Shown: piece after piece, positions 17,725 to 25,662 of the stretch
Layout of the letters: the number at the start of each line of letters is the position of its first letter
How positions within the stretch are numbered: the first letter of the stretch is position 1
Origin: Synergistaceae bacterium DZ-S4
Lineage (GTDB): Bacteria; Synergistota; Synergistia; Synergistales; Synergistaceae
Length of the DNA: 64,000 bases
Assembly (NCBI GenBank): GCA_025943965.1
Contig: JAPCWD010000002.1
Coordinates: 62,001-126,000, forward strand
Direction: 5' to 3'
The notes under the pieces: model-generated
Told to the model about the DNA's origin: nothing
Database searches by the model: none
What the model saw: the letters and a program-made list of their open reading frames with translations, nothing else
Translations under genes and position numbers: made by a program

Positions 17725-18729
17725 ATGGACCTTCCGTACGAACGCGAAGAAAAGAAATTTTCTGATGAGGAGATGCTGAAAGCAGGGAGAAACATCCTCC
17801 AGAAGGAGGCGGAGGCACTGGTGTCAGCGGCATCAAGGGTCAGCAACGAGCTTGTTTCTGCGGCGCACCTTCTTAGCCGCTGCAAGGGACGGGTAGTGGT
17901 GTCCGGCCTGGGCAAGTCGGGGCATGTCGGAAGGAAGACTGCAGCAACATTCGCATCGCTGGGGGTCCCGGCCTTTTTTCTCCATGCAACGGAAGGGGCC
18001 CACGGGGACCTCGGCATGGTCTGCCGTGAAGATCTGGGCTATTTCCTGAGCAACAGCGGCGAGACCAGGGAACTTATTGACATAATCCCATATTTTAAAA
18101 GGTTGGGGGCACCGATAATAGCAGTGACCGGAAACAACTCCTCCACACTTGCGAGGGAGGCTGACGTTGTTTTGAACTGCCACGTTGAATCGGAAGCCGA
18201 TCCCCTCGGTCTTGCCCCGACAAGCAGCACGACGCTCCAGATGGCCCTCGGTGATGCTGTTGCTGGAATGGCGACTCTCCTCCTCGGTCTGGGGAAAGAG
18301 GATTTTGCCCTCTTCCACCCGGGCGGATCGCTTGGCAAAAAACTTCTCCTGAGGGTAAGGGATCTTATGGGGACCGGAGATAAACTCCCGGTGACAAAGG
18401 AATCCGCACTGGTCAGGGATGCGCTTTTTGAGATAACCAGCAAGGGCTATGGCGCAACTGCGGTCGTCAATGACGACGGCAAACTGGTGGGTGTGTTTAC
18501 TGACGGCGATCTGAGGCGTTTTATTGAAAGGGAGGGAGTGCAGGGGCTTGACCTGCCGGTACATCTGGGCATGACTCGTACTCCAAGGGTCATATCTCCC
18601 GAGAGACTTGCCGTTGAGGCCGTCCGTATAGTAGAAGAGTGGGAAGTCTCTGCTCTGATCGCGGTCGAAGACGACAAGCCGGTAGGTATGGTCCACATAC
18701 ATGAAATACTCAAGGCGGGGGTGGCCTAG
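17725..18729 (+). CDS. kdsD: arabinose-5-phosphate isomerase KdsD
   Basis: Converts ribulose-5-phosphate to arabinose-5-phosphate, the substrate of KdsA next door. An N-terminal SIS domain (about residues 30-180: GLGKSGHVGRKTAATFAS, ATEGAHGDLGM, SNSGETRELIDIIPY, PTSSTTLQMALGDAVA) is followed by HPGGSLGKKLLLRV and a CBS pair (about 212-334), the standard KdsD layout. The first stop, TAG at 18727-18729, is followed in the same frame by waaA coding sequence, which matters for how waaA starts. Confidence 0.95.
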   Translation: MDLPYEREEKKFSDEEMLKAGRNILQKEAEALVSAASRVSNELVSAAHLLSRCKGRVVVSGLGKSGHVGRKTAATFASLGVPAFFLHATEGAHGDLGMVCREDLGYFLSNSGETRELIDIIPYFKRLGAPIIAVTGNNSSTLAREADVVLNCHVESEADPLGLAPTSSTTLQMALGDAVAGMATLLLGLGKEDFALFHPGGSLGKKLLLRVRDLMGTGDKLPVTKESALVRDALFEITSKGYGATAVVNDDGKLVGVFTDGDLRRFIEREGVQGLDLPVHLGMTRTPRVISPERLAVEAVRIVEEWEVSALIAVEDDKPVGMVHIHEILKAGVA

Positions 18730-20010
18730 CTGTCGCTTCTCAGATCGCTCTATCAGCCCCTCATCGATTCAGTATTCTTTCTCTCATGGCCTAAACTGAA
18801 AAATAAGTACAGCGAAGGCTATGAAGAGAGGAGGGGGTTTCAGTCAGCTGAATTGCTTGAAAAGCTTGCGGGAAGAAGGCCCTTTTGGGTCCACGGAGTC
18901 TCTGTCGGCGAAGTACAGGCGCTGATCCCTGTCATAAGGTCATCAAGAGACTCAGGATATAACGGACCTATCGTAATATCAACGACGACTGAAACGGGAA
19001 AAGAGATGGCCTTTCGTCTGGGAGAAGGCCTATTTGACCGCCACATATACTATCCCTGGGACAAAAAAGATTTTGTTCAAAGGTCTGTCAGAAGTATGGA
19101 CCCATGGGCATTCGCCACAGCAGAGACCGAACTGTGGCCCAATATGCTGTGGGAGCTCAGGGATGCTTCCGTGCCCGCTTTCCTGGTTAACGGAAGGATC
19201 TCTGACAGGACATGGAAACGCATGAACGGGCCTTTAGCGAAAAAAATCGGAGCATCGGTCTACAGTCTCTTTACAGAGATATTCCTGAGAGAGAAGAGAG
19301 ACGTTGAGAGGCTCATTTCAATAGGGGTCCCCGAAGCAAAACTCGATCTGCTCGGAGACACGAAAACTGATGCCCTTTTGTCAAGAAAAGACAAGCCTGC
19401 AGCTGAGAGATGGAAGAAAATTTTTGAGGCTGACAGATATAAAATATTCATAGCGGGAAGTACACACACCGGAGAAGACGAGCAAGTCCTAAGGGCTTTT
19501 GAGATCCTAAGAGGAAGGTTCGGCCGGACAAAGCTGATCGTCGCTCCCAGACATCCGGAAAGGGCTGAAGAAGTTCTTGCTCTTGCAAAGCAGAAGTTCA
19601 GTGCGGGTCTGCTGTCATCCGAAGACTGCGGCAATGATGTCATCATCGTAGACAGGATCGGTGTGCTTTTTGAGCTTTACGGGACGGCAGCTTCTGCGTT
19701 TGTCGGCGGAAGTTTTGCGGATAAGGGCGGACAGAACATCCTTGAGCCTGCATCATGGGGCATCCCTGTGCAATATGGTCCCCATATGGAAGACTTCGCC
19801 GAGGCGTCAGATGAGTTCATAAAACTCGGCATAGCGACACAGGTGCCTGACGCCGGGAGCCTTGGCGAGGTATGGTCAAAGATAATGGAAAGATCCGGCG
19901 GTGAAGAGGGCGAGCGCATCAGGAGGATCAGTGAACAATATTTTGAGCGCTCTTCCGGATCTTCTGTGAAGACATGGGAGCGTATTTACAGATACCATGA
20001 TCCGGTCTGA
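18730..20010 (+). CDS. waaA: Kdo transferase WaaA (non-standard CTG start)
   Basis: GT30 enzyme adding Kdo to lipid IVA. Core motifs: WVHGVSVGEVQALIP, TTTETGKEMAFRL, AETELWPNMLWEL, NGRISDRTWKR, GDTKTDALL, GSTHTGEDE, PRHPERAEEV and VGGSFADKGGQNILEPA. The frame is the same as kdsD and opens directly after its TAG. From 18730 to 18852 there is no ATG, GTG or TTG, yet this stretch encodes the conserved N-terminus, including EERRGF, which aligns with the GERYGF of E. coli WaaA and holds the glutamate proposed as catalytic base in Aquifex WaaA. A TTG at 18853 would cut it off. I therefore start at CTG 18730, with GGGGGTGG about 5 nt upstream; CTG 18796 or readthrough are alternatives. Confidence 0.85.
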   Translation: MSLLRSLYQPLIDSVFFLSWPKLKNKYSEGYEERRGFQSAELLEKLAGRRPFWVHGVSVGEVQALIPVIRSSRDSGYNGPIVISTTTETGKEMAFRLGEGLFDRHIYYPWDKKDFVQRSVRSMDPWAFATAETELWPNMLWELRDASVPAFLVNGRISDRTWKRMNGPLAKKIGASVYSLFTEIFLREKRDVERLISIGVPEAKLDLLGDTKTDALLSRKDKPAAERWKKIFEADRYKIFIAGSTHTGEDEQVLRAFEILRGRFGRTKLIVAPRHPERAEEVLALAKQKFSAGLLSSEDCGNDVIIVDRIGVLFELYGTAASAFVGGSFADKGGQNILEPASWGIPVQYGPHMEDFAEASDEFIKLGIATQVPDAGSLGEVWSKIMERSGGEEGERIRRISEQYFERSSGSSVKTWERIYRYHDPV

Positions 20011-20074
20011 ACGCTGTACGGCCTGAGTGGCCGATCGATAGGAAAAGATCTGCTGACAGCAGGGAGGGGTATAA

Positions 20075-21286
20075 ATGGAAATTAACAGGGCTCTTTTGAA
20101 TGACTTTTTCAACGGACTGGATGAACGCTCCAGAAAAGCGCTTGACTCTGCAGTAACAAAAGTGGTCGAAACGAAGAAAAAGAACGGGAAAGTCGCCGTC
20201 GTGACAGGAAGCGGCCCCAATATCCACGAAGGGGTCACTACGCTTATCGCGGAACTGATAGGCAAGGGGATCATCGACGGAGTTACTACAAGTTCCGCCG
20301 TGATCAACCACGAGATGGGCGGAGCCCTGGACAGGGTAAAGATGTGCGATGCGTCTCAGCTCGGACTGGACCGTACGAAAATGCCGAGGGGCAATGTATT
20401 TGAATTCACAGACCTTTCGGAAGAAGAGACTGACATTTTACGCAAGGAAATGCTGCTTGACGAAGACCTGCTGAAAAAGGGTAAGTCAGCGGAGGGCAGG
20501 ATGGTCATAAAAGCGGCGGGAAACATGGCTTACCCCATGGGACTGAGGACTGAAAAGATAGCGGAAGAGATACTCACACTCTCAAGGCTGTCCGGACTCC
20601 CCTTTGAAACGATAGCCGGCTGGGGCTGTGACAGCAGGACCATGCTGGGCGTAGGAGCCGAGAAGGGAGTGCCTGTGCTTGTAACGATCCCGCAGATGGT
20701 TGGCGGGGGTCATGTGGGACTTGCGGTAGGCGACAGCATCCCTGTAGCGGAGCGCTCAAAAAGGATAGCTGACATGCTTGGAAAGGCTGATGTCATAATA
20801 GAATCCGCAGTTGCACTGACTCAGGAGATCCACGACGGCCCCTTCGAAACGTACACCGGACACGGCATCTGGTCATGGTGGCAGGGACAGCCTGTCTACA
20901 GCCTCGAGAAGAAGACTCTGATCAGGTTTGACCTGGATGAAAATCTTAGGCTTGCACAGGATCTGCAGAGAGAGAGCTCTATGATACAGGAAGCGATAGA
21001 CAAAGGACTTCCAAAGACAAAAATATCAAAAATACCTTTCAGGATGGAAATGTCTGCATTTGCCCGTCACGAAGGAAGCATTCCCGTCATCGGAGACATC
21101 GGGATGATCTGGCCGGTCTTTGCTCTCAGGATAGCTGACGGGCTCGGGATAAAGCTGGACTTCATCAGCTATAAGCAGGAGACGGAAGAGGGCAGGGAGA
21201 TGCGTGAATGGATAGTCAGGAACGTTAAGTCCCTGGACAGAGGAAAGATGCTTGAAAAATTCAGGGAATGGGATGCGAAGAGATGA
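20075..21286 (+). CDS. conserved-looking protein of unknown function in the Kdo operon
   Basis: I do not recognise this 403-residue protein. It is soluble, with no signal peptide or membrane span. Near residues 42-75 the text VAVVTGSGPNIHEG, then TTLIAELIGKG and TTSSAVINHEMGGAL suggests a nucleotide- or dinucleotide-binding alpha/beta fold; a distant likeness to deoxyhypusine-synthase-type proteins is possible but unproven. Other striking stretches are GWGCDSRTMLGVGAEKGVP, IPQMVGGGHVGLAVGDSI, FETYTGHGIWSWWQGQPV and IPVIGDIGMIWPVFALRIA. It lies 64 nt after waaA and overlaps kdsB by 4 nt (ATGA), so it is made with the Kdo enzymes. That context suggests a role in Kdo or core sugar metabolism, purely by association. 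Confidence 0.75.
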   Translation: MEINRALLNDFFNGLDERSRKALDSAVTKVVETKKKNGKVAVVTGSGPNIHEGVTTLIAELIGKGIIDGVTTSSAVINHEMGGALDRVKMCDASQLGLDRTKMPRGNVFEFTDLSEEETDILRKEMLLDEDLLKKGKSAEGRMVIKAAGNMAYPMGLRTEKIAEEILTLSRLSGLPFETIAGWGCDSRTMLGVGAEKGVPVLVTIPQMVGGGHVGLAVGDSIPVAERSKRIADMLGKADVIIESAVALTQEIHDGPFETYTGHGIWSWWQGQPVYSLEKKTLIRFDLDENLRLAQDLQRESSMIQEAIDKGLPKTKISKIPFRMEMSAFARHEGSIPVIGDIGMIWPVFALRIADGLGIKLDFISYKQETEEGREMREWIVRNVKSLDRGKMLEKFREWDAKR

Positions 21287-22044
21287 ATTTACCAAGGATA
21301 CTCGGTGTGATACCTTCCAGGTTCGCATCTACAAGGCTGGCCGGCAAACCGCTTCTTGATATCTGCGGGAAACCGATGGTAGAACACGTTTACAGGCGAG
21401 CTGTGGCTTCGGGCGTTTTTTTCAGAGTCGTGATAGCGACCGATGATGAGAGGATATACAACGCGGCCGAAAAATTCGGAGGAGACGTCCTGATGACGAG
21501 GGCAGACCACCCTGACGGTTCCAGCAGGGTGGCAGAGGTCGCAAGATCCATAGATACCGACTACGTTATAAATATCCAGGGAGACGAACCGATGCTCGAT
21601 CCAAGGATGCTCAGGGAACTTGCCGAGGGTATAGTATCCGACCCCGGAGCCGATTCGGCTACTGTGTGCGTTCCGATCACGGACGACAAAGACTTCAGCA
21701 ACCCCAATATCGTCAAGGTAGTTACAGACCAAAGAGGCAGGGCGCTCTATTTCAGCAGGTCGCCCATACCTTTCAGGCGAAACGACACTGAATGTCCGGT
21801 ATGGGAGCACCTGGGGATATATGCCTTCACTAAGGAATTCCTGCTGAAATTCGTCGAACTGCCCTCAACTCCGCTGATGCAGTCAGAATCATTGGAGCAG
21901 CTCAGGATATTGGAACACGGTTACACGATGGCAGTGATAGCTACAAAATATCCATCACTGGGCCCCAACGTCAACACAGAGGAAGACCTGCAGACAGTCA
22001 GAAAGATCCTTGCGGAAGAAAAGGAAAAGAACAAATCGCAATGA
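21283..22044 (+). CDS. kdsB: CMP-Kdo synthetase KdsB
   Basis: Activates Kdo with CTP to CMP-Kdo, the donor for WaaA. Motifs: GVIPSRFASTRLAGKPL (nucleotide-binding loop), GKPMVEHVYRRA, VVIATDDERI, VINIQGDEPMLDP and HLGIYAFTKEFLLKF. The start is the ATG at 21283 in an ATGA overlap with the preceding gene; an upstream in-frame start would add five residues. 253 residues, normal length. The 3' end overlaps the next gene, again by ATGA. Confidence 0.96.
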   Translation: MNLPRILGVIPSRFASTRLAGKPLLDICGKPMVEHVYRRAVASGVFFRVVIATDDERIYNAAEKFGGDVLMTRADHPDGSSRVAEVARSIDTDYVINIQGDEPMLDPRMLRELAEGIVSDPGADSATVCVPITDDKDFSNPNIVKVVTDQRGRALYFSRSPIPFRRNDTECPVWEHLGIYAFTKEFLLKFVELPSTPLMQSESLEQLRILEHGYTMAVIATKYPSLGPNVNTEEDLQTVRKILAEEKEKNKSQ

Positions 22045-23222
22045 GCGAAGGCAAAAGCATCAGGCTGATAGTCATCCTGAGCGACGGCATCAGGGGCCAT
22101 CTGAACCAGAGCCGCGGTGTTGCGCTCTGGCTGTCGGGTATGACAGGCGCCGAGATACTGGAAACAGAAGTTCCGATACTCAGCGGAGCTGCAAGGACCA
22201 GGGCGAAGGCCGCGGCGAGAAAACTGGTAACGGGAAACAGGAGAGACGCCAGGGACTGGCTTGCCATGGCTGACGGCGATGCAGTAGTCAGAAGGGTGGG
22301 GCAGTGGTTTGCAGAGAGGGACATACGTGAGGGCACAAGGGAAGTCCTGCTCATCTCAGCAGGCAGCACCCCCGCGCCATATAACCTGGCCCTTGGCTAC
22401 ATATGGAGATGTGCGTGCGCGACTGTAATGACTCCCGGTGTTGTAGGTACTGATCCTTTTGACTTTGCCATAGTACCTGAACATGATTATCCCGAGAGAA
22501 AGCCTAATGTGCTTGTAACGCTTGGATCTCCCAACCCGATCATGAAAAGTGAGCTAAAAAAAGAGGGCGAAGCGTTGCTTAAGGAATTTCCGCCCCATTC
22601 CTCAAAAATATGGTCGATCCTTATAGGCGGAGATGACGGGAACTATTCCGTTACTCCAAAATGGATAAAAAAATATGTCGGGCACATAATGAAAATAGCC
22701 GAGCAGGAGGGGGCCGACCTTTATATCACCACCTCCAGAAGGACCCCTTCAGGAGCAGCAGCAGAACTTAAATACTTAGCATCACACTCTGTTGCTGTCA
22801 GATACCTCCTTATCGCGTCCGAAAGCGATTTCAACCCTATTCCCGCAATGCTGGGCTTCTCGGCGGAAGTCTTTTGTACCGAAGACTCTGTCAACATGGT
22901 ATCTGAGACAGTCACGGGAGGGCACAGGGCCGTTCTGTTAAGAGTAGAACACAAAAAAGGGATAAAAAAGATCCTTCAGGATGTGACGGCATGGCTCGTC
23001 GGAGTCGGTGCCCTGGCACCGAATATGCTGTGGGGCATCCCGAGGTTCGATCTTGTCTTTGAACATTTCGCAAGGCATGACGCCCTTCTTGAGTTCAGGG
23101 AGTGGATAAAAAAGAGGCACGAGAGTTTCCTGGTTCCTCAGGACGAAGATGAAAGAAAGATGTGGGAAGAATTCAACGAGGCAAAAAGAGCTGCAGGGTG
23201 GATATATGAGAACTGGCAATGA
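22041..23222 (+). CDS. ELM1/GtrOC1-family glycosyltransferase-like protein
   Basis: Resembles the COG3660 (ELM1-like) family, GT-B-fold proteins found near LPS genes in bacteria; the eukaryotic relative is a mitochondrial fission factor. Matching features are SDGIRGHLNQSRGVALWL at the N-terminus (family pattern SDGxxGHxNQ), ISAGSTPAPYNLALG, PNVLVTLGSPNPI, LIGGDDGNYS, YITTSRRTPSGAA and FCTEDSVNMVSE. 393 residues, soluble. Last gene of the lipid A/Kdo operon, coupled to kdsB by ATGA. A sugar-transfer role in the LPS core is a fair guess; the biochemical role of bacterial members is poorly known. Confidence 0.78.
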   Translation: MSEGKSIRLIVILSDGIRGHLNQSRGVALWLSGMTGAEILETEVPILSGAARTRAKAAARKLVTGNRRDARDWLAMADGDAVVRRVGQWFAERDIREGTREVLLISAGSTPAPYNLALGYIWRCACATVMTPGVVGTDPFDFAIVPEHDYPERKPNVLVTLGSPNPIMKSELKKEGEALLKEFPPHSSKIWSILIGGDDGNYSVTPKWIKKYVGHIMKIAEQEGADLYITTSRRTPSGAAAELKYLASHSVAVRYLLIASESDFNPIPAMLGFSAEVFCTEDSVNMVSETVTGGHRAVLLRVEHKKGIKKILQDVTAWLVGVGALAPNMLWGIPRFDLVFEHFARHDALLEFREWIKKRHESFLVPQDEDERKMWEEFNEAKRAAGWIYENWQ

Positions 23223-23264
23223 GATTCAAAACAGTAATTTAACAGATTAAAAACAGAAATATTT

Positions 23265-23273
23265 TGTTATGAT
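23265..23273 (+). promoter_or_regulatory. extended -10 promoter for the rhodanese gene
   Basis: TGT-TATGAT (23265-23273) is a good extended -10; the -35 is poor. It lies about 65 nt before the ATG. Confidence 0.45.
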
Positions 23274-23337
23274 ACTGACTTAGATATTGAGGACCGAACC
23301 AGATATGAAAAGCATCAAGCATGAAAGGAATGATGAT

Positions 23338-24411
23338 ATGAAAAAGATATCCGGTACGATTTTGATCGCATCCATGGCACTTGCTCTCATGACCCTTCCC
23401 CTTTCGGCACAGACATCCGTACCTGCGGCCGGCACGACACAGCCCGCAGCTCCGGTCCAGCAAAAGACCGAAACACCGTCGGTCCAGACGGACCCGGCAC
23501 AGAAAACAGCGGCCCAGCCTGCAGAGAGCATTCCCCAGGTAAGGCCCCTGAAACCATCTCCGATGGAAGTGGGGGAACCCGAGACAGAAGAATCACTTCT
23601 GGTCTCTGCCGAGTGGCTGAAGAAAAATAAGGGGCAGGTCATCCTTGTGGATGCAAGACCGGAAAGCCTTTATACGGGAGGACACATACCAGGTGCGGTC
23701 AACGCGAGCTGGACATATTTTGCAAACATGAACGCTCCGACCGGCACAAAAAAATGGGGAACGATATGGCAGCCTGCGACAATGGCAAAGAGGATCGGAG
23801 CCCTGGGAATAAACGGCAAGAAACCGGTCGTTGTATACGATGACGCAGGAGGCTGGGGGCAGAGCGGCTGGACCCTATGGATACTCAGGATGAGCGGCAT
23901 CAAGAACGCAAAGATACTTGAGGGTGGCTTAACCGCCTGGAAGAAAACAGGAGGCGCAATCTCCAGATCTGTCCATAAAAACAAGGCTGTATCATTTTCG
24001 ATCAAACAATTCAAGGAACATTATCTTGTAGACACAGACTGGATAAACAACAATATGGGCAAGAGCGGGTTAGTCCTGCTTGATGTCCGGACACCCGCAG
24101 AGTATCAGGGTAAAATAAGGCCTTTCCAGGAGAAGAGAGCGGGACACCTTCCGGGAGCAGCCAACATAGAGATGCAGAATTTTGTGAACGGTGATTATCA
24201 TTTCAAGGAAGCCGAAGAGATCGTTGAGCTCCTTCAGAAACACGGCATAACGCCTGATAACGAGATAGTAGTCTATGACACGGCCGGAGTAAGGGCATCC
24301 TTTGTGACGATGGCTCTCCGCTATGCCGGATTCCACAAATCACAGTGCTATGACGAAGGTTTCCAGGCATGGGCAGGCAACGCGGAACTTCCGCTCGAGA
24401 GGGCAGAGTGA
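23338..24411 (+). CDS. secreted tandem-rhodanese protein lacking the catalytic cysteine
   Basis: A signal peptide (residues 1-24, cut after LSA) is followed by a low-complexity Pro/Ala/Thr/Gln linker (25-80) and two rhodanese domains. Domain 1 has VDARPESLYTGGHIPGAVNA and domain 2 LDVRTPAEYQGK then AGHLPGAANI, as in thiosulfate or mercaptopyruvate sulfurtransferases. Active members carry the persulfide cysteine at the start of the C-terminal loop (CxxGxxA). Here that loop reads YDTAGVRASF, and the N-terminal loop YDDAGGWGQSG, so Asp replaces Cys in both. Exchange of sulfur is therefore doubtful; a binding role is possible. ATG 23338 is chosen as it gives the signal peptide; AAAGGA lies upstream. 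Single gene. Confidence 0.87.
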   Translation: MKKISGTILIASMALALMTLPLSAQTSVPAAGTTQPAAPVQQKTETPSVQTDPAQKTAAQPAESIPQVRPLKPSPMEVGEPETEESLLVSAEWLKKNKGQVILVDARPESLYTGGHIPGAVNASWTYFANMNAPTGTKKWGTIWQPATMAKRIGALGINGKKPVVVYDDAGGWGQSGWTLWILRMSGIKNAKILEGGLTAWKKTGGAISRSVHKNKAVSFSIKQFKEHYLVDTDWINNNMGKSGLVLLDVRTPAEYQGKIRPFQEKRAGHLPGAANIEMQNFVNGDYHFKEAEEIVELLQKHGITPDNEIVVYDTAGVRASFVTMALRYAGFHKSQCYDEGFQAWAGNAELPLERAE

Positions 24412-24451
24412 TCTGCCTCTATTAGGCCATTTTTTTGGTCATGCTGTGAAA

Positions 24452-24491
24452 AATGCGCCCCCGGAATGGATCCCGGAGGCGCATTAAATTT
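24452..24491. terminator. bidirectional terminator
   Basis: AATGCGCC (24452-24459) and CCGG (24461-24464) pair with CCGG (24473-24476) and GGCGCATT (24478-24485). T-runs follow on both strands. Between convergent genes. Confidence 0.85.
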
Positions 24492-24507
24492 TTTCTGAAT
24501 TGCGGGA

Positions 24508-25494
24508 TCAATATCTGGTGAGGATATCCTTTAGCTTTTCCTCGTCGATGTTCCCCCCCGAAATTACTATCCCCGTCTTTCTTCCTTTAGGGTCGATCTT
24601 TCCTGCGAGAAGGGCCGCGACTCCCACTGCGCCTGCACCCTCAACTATCTGATGGTGTTCTCTGTGCAGGAATGCAATGGCTTTTGCAATGTCTTCCTCT
24701 GTTATCTCAAGGATGCCGGCCACGCGTTTTTTCGCAAGGGAGAGCAGGCTTTGAGGTATGTAGCCTGCAAGCCCGTCAGCCAGGGTCTCAAGGTATTCCA
24801 CTTCTTTTACGATGCCGTCGGCCCATGAGACCACCCATGGATTTGAGGCGACTGACTGAACACCCCATATCTCGACGTCCGGGTTCAGCCCTTTTGCGGC
24901 TATCGCTATCCCATTCATCAGTCCGCCCCCGCCCGCCGGTATGATAAGAAGTCCGATGTCGGGCTCATCTGTGAACATTTCAAATCCCGCGGTGCCCTGT
25001 CCGGAGATCACCGTCGCATCCTCAAAAGAGGAGACATAGGTCATTCCCGTTCTATCAGCCTGTTCGTGCGCGGAATGCTCTGCAAAATCATAATCCCCGC
25101 TGGTCACCACAAGTTCGACGTACTCGCCGCCCCTTCTCTTTATCGCGGACTTTTTTGTTTCCGGGCATACGTTAGGGACGAAGATCTGTGTCCTGATCCC
25201 GAGTTCTTTAGCTGCAAGCGCGACTCCCTGTCCGTGGTTCCCACTGGAACATGTCACGACGCCTTTAGCCCGTTCTTCAGGAGTAAGGGAATTCATCTTA
25301 TAGAGGGCGCCTCTCAATTTGAAAGAGCCGCAGAGCTGCTGGTTTTCCCATTTGATGTAAACAGGCGCGCCGCATATCTCGCTCAGCGGGAATGAATATT
25401 CTGTGGGAGTGTGCCTGACGCGGTTTTTCAGGAAACGGTATGCCTTGACAACATCAGTAATGCCCGGATCGATCGGTAGTATGTTCAATATCAA
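24508..25494 (-). CDS. threonine/serine dehydratase-like PLP enzyme (first paralogue)
   Basis: Fold-type II PLP enzyme, threonine ammonia-lyase family: dehydrates threonine or serine to a keto acid and ammonia. The PLP lysine is in CGSFKLRGALYK (Lys59), the phosphate-side motif SSGNHGQGVALAA and the glycine-rich cofactor loop IIPAGGGGLMNGIAIA; the C-terminus ends EGAGAVGVAALLAGK. No ACT regulatory domain, so the catabolic (TdcB-like) form. I choose TTG 25494, about 8 nt after GGAGG; TTG at 25500 or 25488 are close rivals. A frame open back to 25629 has no family sequence. Divergent from hom. A second, different copy lies at 27925. Confidence 0.9.
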   Translation of the reverse strand: MILNILPIDPGITDVVKAYRFLKNRVRHTPTEYSFPLSEICGAPVYIKWENQQLCGSFKLRGALYKMNSLTPEERAKGVVTCSSGNHGQGVALAAKELGIRTQIFVPNVCPETKKSAIKRRGGEYVELVVTSGDYDFAEHSAHEQADRTGMTYVSSFEDATVISGQGTAGFEMFTDEPDIGLLIIPAGGGGLMNGIAIAAKGLNPDVEIWGVQSVASNPWVVSWADGIVKEVEYLETLADGLAGYIPQSLLSLAKKRVAGILEITEEDIAKAIAFLHREHHQIVEGAGAVGVAALLAGKIDPKGRKTGIVISGGNIDEEKLKDILTRY

Positions 25495-25597
25495 GATCAA
25501 GTCCTCCTTCTGTCTTTGAGTCTTTACGTCACCAGACCTGTGCGGCATTAAGATATCTATCTTTTCTCTAACTGTGCCGGACAGGTCTCGTGACAAA

Positions 25598-25625
25598 TTG
25601 ACATCGATATCACAGTAACTATAAT
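25598..25625 (+). promoter_or_regulatory. consensus sigma70 promoter for hom
   Basis: Perfect TTGACA (25598-25603), 16-nt spacer, perfect TATAAT (25620-25625). Predicted start near 25632, about 31 nt before the ATG of hom. The best promoter in the window. Confidence 0.85.
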
Positions 25626-25662
25626 CCAATGTATAAGACTTTAAAAGGGATGATCAGAGTAA

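Noticed and set aside
18853..20010. waaA starting at TTG 18853
   Set aside because: It removes about 41 residues of conserved WaaA N-terminus, including the glutamate of the ERRGF segment.
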